From contig MU646627.1 of NCBI GenBank assembly GCA_026770585.1, forward strand, positions 435,489 to 452,176: DNA of 16,688 nucleotides, in the 5' to 3' direction. Origin of the DNA: Baffinella frigidus (lineage: Eukaryota > Cryptophyceae > Cryptomonadales > Baffinellaceae). Under the pieces are notes generated by a model that saw nothing but the letters and a program-made list of their open reading frames with translations, made no database searches and was not told the origin of the DNA. The position numbers and the translations under genes are program-made. This document shows positions 1 to 8,700 of this stretch, one piece after another. The stretch's first letter is position 1. Every line of letters starts with the position of its first letter.

Positions 1-137
<137 letters not shown>

Positions 138-218
138 ACGTAAGTGTATATATGCGAATAGATAAGTGTATACATGTATATATCGCGGGCACGAAATAGC
201 GGATGTTGACAGACGAGA

Positions 219-288
219 TGACGAAATGACATCTGTTGAGCGCAGCCGATCCTCTCTGGGCATCCTCGAATATCTCCTCCAACCGCTC
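219..288 (-). CDS. candidate isolated exon, unknown gene
   Basis: After CGAACCCCAG|GAG the - strand reads [19 protein letters not shown], a charged helix-like peptide, with the upstream sense sequence of CCCGAAACCC type, as for other introns here. GT sites follow within 40 bases, so the right donor is not clear. It could belong to the acidic-protein gene or to another gene. Confidence 0.35.
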
Positions 289-711
289 CTGGGGTTCGGG
301 GATTCGGGTTTCGCCATACGTCAACGCCACCTAGCGCTGTCTGAGCATCCGCCAACATCTCCACCGCTCAGAAGGCTACGACGACCTTTTTTTTTCCAAC
401 GGTAATATGGTCCTTTTTTCGGTGTGTGCCGGGAACAGTCACGTACCCCCCGGATATCCGGGGAGGTAGGGTCATCGTCGCCTTCTGAGTGGACGTCAAA
501 ATCCCCTAACCATAAAGAACCCGCCCCCCCCTACTGGGCTACAGGGGTGACTCGCAATGAAGGACACGCACGGCCCCTTGGGTGGTCCTACCCTCCTAAG
601 ACTAGCCCTACAGAAGGACCCTCAGGGCGCTGCGTGTCCCGAATATCGAGAACCCCCTTTACGGGAAGGCTATTTTCCCACTCGAGAAACCCCTCTAGTC
701 TAGACACCTAC
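289..711. other. no supported gene
   Basis: Mixed sequence with a perfect 16-bp palindrome (CCCCGGATATCCGGGG, 448-463) and T runs near 388-418. Open frames here lack codon-like character. I see no exon that I can support. Confidence 0.4.
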
Positions 712-1056
712 GCTAAACCCTACACCCTACACCCTACACCCTACACCCCAAACCATACACGACTTTCCTGGTGCGTCAAACCTACATCCTACGCCCCACA
801 CCCAGCACTCCTGTCCTGGACCAGACAGGACCCTACACCATCAACCCTACACCCTAAACCCTACACGCCTGCCCTGGTGTCTAGGTTTCTCGAGTACACA
901 GCAGGCTACAGTCTAGTCCAAACACGTGCCCGACAAGCCAGCCCAGGCAAGCAAACGCATCCTCGACGAAGAGATGCAAAACCATGTTGTCAAACCTGCC
1001 GCGCGCCTAAACCCTAAACCTAAACCCCAAACGTAAACCCGAAACGTAAACCCTAG
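712..1056 (+). repeat. degenerate CCCTACA / CCCTAAA heptamer blocks
   Basis: Blocks at about 712-758, 836-868 and 1006-1056 read CCCTACACCC and CCCTAAACC on the + strand, separated by unique sequence that includes the candidate exon at 922-983. Confidence 0.85.
922..983 (+). CDS. candidate exon of a + strand gene, unknown
   Basis: After GTCTAG|TCC the + strand reads SKHVPDKPAQASKRILDEEM then QNH, before a possible donor CAT|GTTGTC. Repeats on both sides are CCCTAAA/CCCTACA-oriented, as in + strand introns. No homology recognised; the opposite strand is also open. Confidence 0.3.
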
Positions 1057-1303
1057 ACCAGCAGGGAGGAAGATGGTCCCGAGATCGAGCACCCTACACC
1101 CTACGCTTGGTGGAGGCCTCCCCTCAAGCCGGATCAACCACTCTCATCAAAATCGCCATCGTGTACACGTAAAGCACTTTTGGTGTTTCGGGGCTTGGGG
1201 TTTGGGGGTTGGACCTGCAGGGCCGATGATCGTCCCGAGATCGGGCACCGCCCCTCCGCCTCCCGGAACCTGGTTTTCAGTGCCGCGCTTTGAGTTTCCG
1301 GTT

Positions 1304-1456
1304 TCGGGTTCAGGGTTCAGGGTTTGGGGTTTGGGGTTTGGGGTTTGGGGTTTGGGGTTTAGGATTTGGGGTTTATGGTTTAGGGTTTATGGTTTATGGT
1401 TTATGGTTCATGGTTTAGGGTTTGGGGGTTTAGGGTTTAGGGTTTAAGGTTTAGGG
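1304..1456 (-). repeat. TTTGGGG / TTTAGGG array
   Basis: Tandem heptamers in G-rich orientation, mixing GGGTTTG, GGGTTTA and GGTTTAT variants. It is CCCTAAA on the - strand. Confidence 0.95.
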
Positions 1457-1916
1457 GCCACCGATCCGTCAGGGAGATCAGCTCCCGAATTTGTCCCTTG
1501 ATCGCCTGCGAAATACAATCGTTTACTATGCGTTTGTGCCAGGGACTTTTAGCTGTGGTAACGCGTGGGGTGATGGACACACCCGGTTTGTCGATGACTC
1601 AAACGGGCAGGGATCGTACCAAGAAAAGCTGTGATTCGTCAACAGTTGGAAGAGACATTATGGAACTTAGGACGTCGGCCCACACACTCAAGGCGTCCAG
1701 AGAGGGCTCAAACTCAGTGTCCGCGAACGTGACCTCAAGGACTTGACGATACCAAATGTACTACCGGACCTGTTGAACCGTGTGCTACTCTCGCCTGGCG
1801 CCGAGAGCCCCCGGTGCAACAGTTGACTGGACCGGCCAGGATGTGTACACGAAAGTATCTAAACTTGGATGGATTCGTATCACATAATCCGGAAATTGGT
1901 CAACATTAAAAACTGG
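1457..1916. other. no supported gene; one arm of an inverted repeat
   Basis: Unique sequence. Bases 1546-1593 are a near inverted copy of 2353-2397. The 82-codon open frame at 1498 has no recognisable features and lies across the repeat. Confidence 0.4.
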
Positions 1917-2009
1917 TCAACATTTGAAATTAGACGGGAGTCTCGAAAGTGGTGGGAGGCTCGCCTTGTACTGCTCCTGCAAAATCGCCTTCTTGCTCTC
2001 CAGCAGCTC
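1917..2009 (-). CDS. acidic protein exon 5 (putative last exon)
   Basis: Reads ELLESKKAILQEQYKASLPP then LSRLPSNFKC and TGA. Acceptor ACCCAG|GAG ends a CCCTAAA array on the sense strand, phase 0. The first 20 residues look coding and helical. The tail may instead be intron if GTCTAA at about 1940 is a donor to an exon further left. Confidence 0.5.
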   Translation of the reverse strand, partial: ELLESKKAILQEQYKASLPPLSRLPSNFKC

Positions 2010-4350
2010 CTGGGTTAGGGTTTAGGGTTTAGGGTCTAGGGTCTAGGGTCTAGGGTTTAGGGTCCAGGATCCAGGGTTTAGGGTTTAGGGTTTGTGCTTT
2101 AGGGTGTAGGTTTTAGGGTTCAGGGTGTAGGGTTTCTAGCTCTGCCACAGTCGGGTTGACATGCTATTCGCAAGTTGACATGCTAGGTATGCGGTACAAA
2201 CCCGCCAAATTTGCGAGAGGAAAAAAAGGGCCCACCAAATCGGTGTGCCCAAATAGACTGAGACGGGGCCAGGTTTCAGGGTTCACCGGAGGCTTCGTCT
2301 GATCCGGGTACCCATGTCCCTTGCCCTCGAGTGCTCCAAGCTTAAACAGGCAACAAACCGGGTGTGTCCAACACCCCACACGGTACCACAGCTGAAACAA
2401 CCTCGTATAAACTCTTAGCAAACCCAGTACCAACGCCTATTAAACGATACTAAACAATACAATCCAACCGAGGCCTCATCTTATCCGCTCAGCACCGCCC
2501 CTCGTCCGTGAGCCACTGTCTACCTCTCTCTCTCAAAGAATCCTGCTCAGTCTCAGTCTGGTTGGTCTCACCAATTTGGTGAGACCGGGCTCTTTTTCGC
2601 GCCAAAGTTGGCGGACCTGGACCAAATACACAGCATGCAAACTTAAGAATACAACCCGACCGAAGAAGGGCTAGGAGTACCCGGGGCTTCATCTTATCAG
2701 AGAACCACTTTCCCTTGTCCGTGAGCCACTTGGAGGCATCCAGCTTCTCCTTCCCCCCCGCGCCTCCCCCGGATGCCGCCCCCGCCCCCCCTCCCGCCCC
2801 CACCGCTGCCGCTGCCGCTGGTGCTGCCGCTGCTGGCGCTGCCGCTGCTGCGCCCGCGGATTGCCAGGGTTTAGGGTTTAGGGTTTATAGTTTAGGGTTT
2901 TAGGGTGTAGGGTTGAGGGCTCAGGGTTCAGGGTTGAGAGTTTAGGATTGAGGGTTTAGGGTTGATACCAAGCGACGGGGAGCCCCCCCGCATCCTGAGG
3001 ATGAGGAGGTCCCCCTCCGCCTCGACGGCTGGCGCTGCTGCAGGTGCGGCTGCTGCTGCGGGTGAGGCCTGCCCCGATCCGTCCTCCTCCTCCTCTTCCG
3101 CCTCCGCCTCCTCCTCCTGCTCCTTCGCCTCCTCCTCCTCCTCAGCCATCTCAGCGTCCAAGTCCGCCGCCACCTGGTTGGCGTCCAGGGTTTAGGTTGA
3201 GGGTTTGGGGTTTGGGGTTTGGGGTTTAGGGTTTAGGGTTTAGGGTTTAGGGTTTAGGGTTTAGGGTTTAGGGTTTAGGGTTTAGGGTTTAGGGTTTAGG
3301 GTGTCGACCTCGATCTGAGCAGCGGCGTCTGCATCGGGCACGGTCTGCCGTGCCGCTTCCCCCGACACCGCCACCGCCTGCGTTAGGGTCTACGCTTTAG
3401 GTTTAGTGTTTAGTGTTGAGTGTTTAGGGATGAGGGGTGACCATCGCAGCGTCGCCGTTTGCGTCGGTGATGTCGAGACCTGCCGCAAGAGGTGCCGCCT
3501 CGCCCCCGCTGCCCCCCCGCCCTGCCGCTTCGCCCCCGCTGCCCCCCCGCCCTGCCGCTTCGCCGACGTTCGGAGCTGCTGGCACTGCTGCGGATGATGA
3601 TGAAGGAGGGGCACCATCAATGTTCATGTGATCCTTGCCGACCTCCGAATCCTCAGCCATCTCAGCGTCACCGTCCGCATCGGGGCCGATAACAAGTGCC
3701 GCCTCGCCCCCGCTGCCCCCCTGCCCTGCCGCTTCGTCGACGTTTGGAGCTGCTGCTGCCGCCGCTGCCGCTGCTGCTGCTGCTAGCACTGGTGCTGCTG
3801 CTGCTGATGATGCTGATGCGGGAGGGGCGCCATTCATGAGAGAATTTTCCAGAGCGTCGACGGAGGTTGATGCAGGCTGCTCGATGGAACCTGCCGCAGG
3901 ACGCGGGAGATCGGATGGTGCAGCAGAGATCTGATGTCCACCCTCGCCCATGTCCCGGCCCGCTGCGTTCTCCTCCTCCTCATCGGACTCTTCAATCACC
4001 ACGACGTCACCATCGCCTGTTTTCGCGCCACCATGCGCATCTCCCCCACTGCCCCCCTGAAATATCTCTCCTGCCGCCGACGCCTTGCCGTTCGAGAGAT
4101 CATCGGTGGTAGATCCACCATCCTGTATACTCGTGCCCCCCCCCACCTTGATCTCACTCTCCAAGCTTACGCCGCCTTCTTCAACTCCCATCGAGAGTGC
4201 CCCCCCAGTTTCAGGCTCACTCGCAATCTTCTCCTCCCTGATGTAAACCACGCTCCCCCCCTCCTTGCCGACGGCTCCACCCCCCGCCAGTGGGTCCGTG
4301 GGAAGGTCGTCAGACGCAGGCCCCTCCGCCCTCCGCGGAAGAAACGCCAT
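1917..4350 (-). CDS. 5-exon acidic Ala/Gly-rich protein of unknown function (whole gene, spliced)
   Basis: Five - strand exons join in compatible phases (0,0,1,0) into 480 residues. I do not recognise a family. The sequence shows low-complexity Gly/Ala/Ser, VVVIEESDEEEE (about residues 116-127), which looks like a SUMO-interacting motif followed by an acidic tail, a 13-Ala run, two APNVxEAAGxGGSGGEAA repeats, a recurring D-A-D/N-x-DA-x-M element in three exons, an acidic EEEEEAKEQEEEAEAEEEEE stretch, the Lys/Trp-rich SKWLTDKGKWFSDKMKPR, and a Lys/Glu helix at the C-terminus. Charge and SIM-like motif hint at a nuclear or chromatin-associated protein (inference only). It diverges from the glycosyltransferase gene. 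An in-frame stop lies upstream of the ATG at 4350. The 3' end is the weakest part. Confidence 0.62.
2012..2133 (-). repeat. TTTAGGG array in acidic-protein intron 4
   Basis: About 15 heptamers with TCTAGGG, TCCAGGG and TTCAGGG variants. On the - strand it ends one base before the AG of the exon 5 acceptor. Confidence 0.93.
2138..2265 (+). repeat. dispersed repeat family 1, copy A
   Basis: Starts CTCTGCCACAGTCGGGTTG, continues through CAAGTTGACATGCTAG and GCGGTACAAAC, and ends with a hairpin-like GGGCCCACC..GGTGTGCCC and AGACTGAGAC. Same order of motifs as copies B and C. Confidence 0.75.
2459..2520 (-). repeat. echo of acidic-protein exon 4 end
   Basis: On the - strand TGGCTCACGGACGAGGGG and GATAAGATGAGGCCTCGG match exon 4's end (WLTDKG..DKMKPR) but carry an in-frame TGA. 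It lies inside the intron after that exon. Confidence 0.8.
2546..2666 (-). repeat. dispersed repeat family 1, copy B
   Basis: - strand: GGTCGGGTTGTATTCTTAAG at one end, and GGTCTCACCAAATTGGTGAG followed by ACC near the other, an almost perfect hairpin. Confidence 0.78.
2681..2847 (-). CDS. acidic protein exon 4
   Basis: Ala- then Gly-rich, then GKEKLDASKWLTDKGKWFSD and KMKPR. Acceptor GCGCAG|CA (phase 1), donor CGG|GTACTC (phase 0). A near copy of its 3' half with a stop lies in the next intron. Confidence 0.66.
2867..2964 (-). repeat. TTTAGGG / TTGAGGG array (acidic-protein intron 3)
   Basis: Degenerate heptamers filling most of the 121-bp intron between exons 3 and 4 of the - strand gene. 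Confidence 0.92.
2969..3173 (-). CDS. acidic protein exon 3
   Basis: Reads VAADLDAEMAEEEEEAKEQE, a Glu-rich block, an Ala/Pro run, then DLLILRMRGGSPSL. Acceptor ACCAG|GTG phase 0, donor TTG|GTATCA phase 1. Strong Glu bias, possibly a charged helix. Confidence 0.7.
3187..3302 (-). repeat. TTTAGGG array (acidic-protein intron 2)
   Basis: Three to four TTTGGGG units, then about 11 perfect TTTAGGG units (3224-3302). The intron is almost nothing but repeat. Confidence 0.97.
3309..3377 (-). CDS. acidic protein exon 2
   Basis: Twenty-three codons, AVAVSGEAARQTVPDADAAA then QIE. Acceptor ACGCAG|GCG, donor GAG|GTCGAC, phase 0. On the sense strand both flanking introns are CCCTAAA-type repeat. Confidence 0.7.
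3442..4350 (-). CDS. acidic protein exon 1
   Basis: 303 codons from ATG (4350-4348), first residues MAFLPRRAEGPASDD, to GDAAM. Donor ATG|GTCACC, phase 0. Contains the SIM-like motif, poly-Ala and the internal repeats. A TTG further upstream in the frame is not needed as a start. The uninterrupted length and biased but non-repetitive composition support coding on this strand. Confidence 0.72.
3501..3560 (-). repeat. 30-bp tandem duplication in coding sequence
   Basis: Two identical 30-bp units encode two GGSGGEAAGR-type repeats; a third, diverged unit is at about 3701-3733. Being a multiple of three, it keeps the frame. Confidence 0.9.
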
Positions 4351-4532
4351 CGGCTCGCCCGCCCCCCACACGCCCAAAAATCAATGTTAGCCGGAAAATA
4401 ATTATTTTTACACACTCGCGATTTGCTCCCTTTCACTTCGGGGGGCAAATCGAGGCTCATAACCTACCTTCAATCGCAGCTTTTTCTCACGGTAAAGTGA
4501 CACGAGAGAGAGAGAGGACGGGAGGCACTACG
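4351..4532. promoter_or_regulatory. divergent (bidirectional) promoter region
   Basis: This 182-bp gap separates the - strand ATG (4350) from the + strand ATG (4533). It is more AT-rich than the exons, with AAAATAATTATTTTT near 4396-4411 (a near palindrome) and a GA-rich run (GAGAGAGAGAGAG) close to the + start. No canonical TATA box is clear. Both 5' UTRs must lie inside unless there are upstream exons. Confidence 0.5.
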
Positions 4533-4781
4533 ATGGGGTCGCGTGGCTGTCTCTCGCGCGGCTCGCTCGTCCGCGCCGCAGCGCTCATCCTGATGTCGCT
4601 ACTCTCGTCCGAGTCTTCGCCCTCTTCGCCCTCGGACAGATCCGCAAGTGTGGCCTTTCCAGATTCGCCCCTCGCCATCGCCGCCGCCGCGCGATCTGCG
4701 CTGTGCTCCTCCCCCCCGTGCGGCCGGCGCGTGATCGTCGGCTTCTCCAACATGGGCTACCGCAAGTTCACGCTCAACTGG
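4533..4781 (+). CDS. GT exon 1: start codon, signal anchor, first domain strand
   Basis: ATG at 4533 is the first ATG of the frame. It encodes residues 1-83: signal anchor, a Ser/Ala/Pro-rich stem, then VIVGFSNMGYRKFTLNW. The donor is TGG|GTGAAC at phase 0. Intron 1 is 4782-4949 and its acceptor follows a C/T-rich tract. Confidence 0.85.
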
Positions 4782-5722
4782 GTGAACCCTTGTTCCAGAA
4801 ACCAACTCCATTGTCAAGCGCTGCGGCACGCCCGAGGCTCTGATCTTCCAACCCCTCAAAGTGCGACCGACCCGCTACGTCTGGTGGACTGCACCGCTGG
4901 TGTTGGGTGCATCGTCGCACACCCGACTGCCCTTCCCCCCTCCTGAGAGGCTGGGTCGCACGTGCGGGAGCTCTCAGCGCACATTGGTCACCGCCACGCG
5001 AAGACGGTGACGAGTGCGATGGTGCGTCTGGAGCAGGTGCTGTCCATGCGGCTGGCGGGCGTGGAGAACTTCCTCGTCGTCGCCCTCGAGGTCTCGCTCT
5101 GTCTCTCTATCTCTGTCTCATTCATCGAATACGATCAGAATATGTACGCAAGAAGCGGAGAACTCTTGCGGCCCGCTAGCTTTGTGTGTCACTGATTCGG
5201 GCTCACCAATTCTAGTGAGCCCGGGCTCTTTCCCGCCCCAAAGTCGACGAGTTTGTACCGCAAATCCAGCAAGTCAACTTGAGAATCGTCTGACCCGAGT
5301 GAGGCAGAGCCAGGCTCTGGAGGCTCACGTTTCCGGAGCTGGAGCTTCAATAACCTGGCCGAGGCTTCTGAGGGGACCCTACTTTCTCTCAAAGAATGTA
5401 TTAATTAAAGTCTTTCCTGCCCACCAAAATTATTATACAAGTTGATCATACTAGTAATAGTAAAGCATTGTGCAGTAACTTTCGTTGGCAGGAAAGGCTT
5501 TACTTCATACATTCTCTGGGAGATAATAGTGGTGCGGATTGTTTGTACTAGGTGTGAACTAGTTGGACGATGAAGGGGCGAGAAACGTTTGCCTGAGTAC
5601 CTAGATGGAAGGAAGGCATCTCTCTGGATTGTTTTGATGTTGACTTGCAGAAGCGGGCGGGGGCGGGGGCGAGACACTTTTGCTTCTGTGCCTAGATCGA
5701 TGAAAGGCATCTCTCTCGCTCT

Positions 5723-5771
<49 letters not shown>

Positions 5772-8700
5772 GCTTGCTCTCTCTCTCGCTCGCTCGCTCT
5801 CTCTCTCTCTCGCTTGCTCTCTCTCTCTCTTGCTCTCTCTCGCTCTCTCGCTCTCTCTCGCTCTCTCTCTCGCTCTCGCTCTCGCTTGCTCTCTCTCGCT
5901 CTCTCTCGCTCTCTCGCTCTCTCTCTCGCGCTCGCTCTCTCTCGCTCTCTCGCTCTCTTTATATATCTCTCTCTGAAGTGTTTGGATGCTGGCGTTCAGG
6001 AGCGGGCGCACGCGTTTTTCGTGAAGCACAAAGTCCCCTCCTTCTTCCACCCTTCCCTCTTCGAAGGGGGAGGAGGGGGGGGGGAAGAGGGTAGGGGGGT
6101 GGATCAAGGTCCCCTGCACCACAGGTTCCCGCCCCCCCAGAATTCCTACCTCTGCCTGCGTCAAACTGGCCGCGCCGTAAATGTTTTGTAGCTGCCCGTT
6201 TGTACTGGGCTTCCTGCTCTAAATGTGTTGTATGGCCAGCCGAGTTTTGTCAGGCAGCTGCCTGCCTGAGAAGTAGAACCCCCCTGCTCTCCAGCACGCT
6301 GGGGGTTATTTTAGCTGCCTTTTTTTCTTGGGGTTTCTGCTCTAGATGGGGGCACGGCAGATCCCCCCGGGCCCCCCCAGACCCCGTTCCCGCTCTGCCT
6401 CAGCAAAACTCGCCTCGCCGTAGATGTATTTTAGTTGCCCGTTTGTACTGGATTTCCTGCTCTAAATGTCTTGTGTGGTCGGCCCAGTTTTACTGAGACA
6501 GAGCGGGAACCCCCCCGTACGACTGGCGGGGGTGCTGCAGTGTGCCCGACTGGCGGGGGTGCTGCAGTGTGCCCGACTGGCGGGGGTGCTGCAGTGTGCC
6601 CGACTGGCGGGGGTGCTGCAGTGTGCCCGAGATGTGCCGGGATTCGGGAACCCCCGGTCCACGCAGTGGCCGTCAGAGATCGCTCCATTTATTTTCATGG
6701 TACTAATTAAGAATGTCTCGGTACAGAGACATCTTGTTAACCGACATTATGACCGGGTGTCTGGTCGAAATCGCCTTCGAAGCCCACTGGGTGGGTTCTT
6801 TTGAAATTTCTCCTCGGAAGCACGGTGTGTGGGACGATCACTCGGCTTACCCGGGAGCGTGTCCTGTGGATCGTGACATCACGTTTGTCGGGGCACCACT
6901 TCGGGGGTGTTTAGGGTTTAGAGTTTAGGGCTCAGGGTTTAGAGTTTACGTGATACACGAGCGCCTGCGCGTTTGAATATCAGTTGTGACTGACATTTAA
7001 CGCTGTCACTCAAACCAAGGCCAGTGACATTCAAACAAGGTCCGCCTCGAGTCGTATGACGCTGCCTCCCTCTCTCTCTCTCCCTCTCTCTCTCCCTCTC
7101 TCTCTCCTTCTCTCTCTCCCTCCATCGTGGTGTGACGCATGCATCGGGGGCGGACAGTTCGGGGGCGTTCCGGGACGTGATGCAAGTGCGGCTGCGCGCG
7201 GTCCTCCTTCTCCTCCGCCAGGGGTCGGAGCCCCGAACCCCTACACCCGAAACCTCAAACCCGAAACCCCAAGCCCGAAACCCGAAACCCGAACATTCCT
7301 CCTCCGCCGCCGCCAGGGGTCGGAGCACCTCCTGTTTCTTTACCCGAAAAGTTGAACCCTGCACCCGGAACCCGGAACCCGGAATGGTGAGGCCAGTGTT
7401 GCTGACGTGTTGTTGACGGACGTGTCAGACCGTAAAACCCTTTGTGATAAATCCTTTGACCCGTTACCCGGGACCCTGGGGCCTGAGTTGGTGACGGACG
7501 TGTTGGCATCCGTAACGAGAATGTCTCTCTTGCGGGAGGGCGCCCTCTCCTCTTCTGAAAACAGTTCTTCTTCGTGAACCTCTTCAGGTTATGGCTAGCG
7601 TCATGGCTAGGTTCTGGCTATACCCTGAATGGCGAGGTGGCTACTTTCATTATCTTCCCTATTACTTACTTATCATTCCTACTTCAAATAGTTTCCTACT
7701 GCGGGCAGGAAAGATCATCAAATCTGGGACGTGCAGGCTATGCTCTCTAGGTGCTCCTAGGACACAGCCTCGGCGGGGGTGCATGCATAGCGCGCGTGCT
7801 GCTGGGACACACAAGATGATGTTTCCGACGTTGATCATGTGTTCTGGTGCTTCTCGTCTCCCGCAGGTTCCACGTGTTTCTGACGCACGTGGCTGCCGAT
7901 AAACCCTAAACCCTAAACCCTAAACCCTAAACACTAAACACTAAACACTAAACACTAAAACCTAAAACCTAGACCGAAAAGCAGGTTCGACGTGTTCCTG
8001 ACGGACGTGGATGCGGTCTTCAACTCCGATCCCTTCGCACATGTACGTCATAAACCCTAAACCCTCAACTCTAAACCCTAAACCCTGAACCCTAAACCCT
8101 AAACCCTAAGCCAAAAAGACTAAAGACTTAACCCTAAAACCTAAAGCCTAAACCCCAAACCCTAAACCCTAAACCCTAAACCCTAAACCCCTCAACGTCG
8201 ATCCCTTCCACCATGTACGTTCTAGCGCTGCTTCAGTCGGGTTGGCTGTCTATTCTTAAGTTGACATCCTGCATGTACGTTGTGGCGTGTTTCGCAGGGG
8301 TTTCCCGAAGAGGAGTTGCATAGGGAAGCTGGCATCGTCTGTGCATTGTCGTCACACGAGAGAGAACACCCTCCCGCAGGTGCCGCCTTTGTATGTATGT
8401 ATGTATGTATGTATGTATATCGCACGGGGCTAACAAGAGTGACCCCCCCCCCTTCAGGTGTCGGCTTCACACGGCGCAGACCTGGCCTACGATACCCCCT
8501 TCCTCCCGAAAGGCCCAGGTCTGGTCCTGGCACTCTCTCACTCGATGTCATCTCCAGAGTTGACGGAGTTGTACCGCAAATCCAGAATGTCAACTTGAGA
8601 ATAGCCTGCGCCCTTCCTCCCGCGGGGCAAAACCCTAACCCTCAATCCTCAACCCTAAACCTTCAACCCTAAACCCTAAGCCCTAAATCGTCACCCTAAA

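Noticed and set aside
424-1017. 197-codon + strand open frame
   Set aside because: Much of it is heptamer repeat (TLHPTPYTPN-like) and the rest lacks any recognisable motif.
1073-1447. Open frames reading GLGFGVWGLGFRIWGL and similar
   Set aside because: Translation of TTTGGGG/TTTAGGG repeat; the same applies to FRVSGFGF and NPKPETRN-type frames elsewhere.
2164-2433. 89-codon - strand open frame
   Set aside because: It runs across a family 1 repeat and one arm of an inverted repeat, inside an intron of the - strand gene.
3224-3302. True chromosome end (telomere)
   Set aside because: Arrays are short, internal, in both orientations and bounded by exons, so they are interstitial, not terminal.
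3044-4112. + strand open frames across 3044-4112 (Pro/Ser/Ala-rich)
   Set aside because: The - strand is open over the whole length, with proper splice sites and joining phases; the + frames are shadows.
4487-4859. - strand open frames opposite exon 1
   Set aside because: They overlap a + strand exon with clear family similarity; low-complexity mirror of the Ser/Ala-rich stem.
5601-6191. Long open frames on both strands across 5700-5975 (Leu/Ser-rich, Arg/Glu/Ser-rich)
   Set aside because: They are translations of the CT microsatellite. Only the part from 5979 on the + strand is supported, as exon 3.
6520-6627. CRISPR-like array
   Set aside because: The units are directly adjacent with no spacers, in a eukaryotic intron.
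6435-6804. Coding gene made of nine-residue repeats (RLAGVLQCA)
   Set aside because: Open frames exist only because the minisatellite period is divisible by three; no splice or start context supports it.
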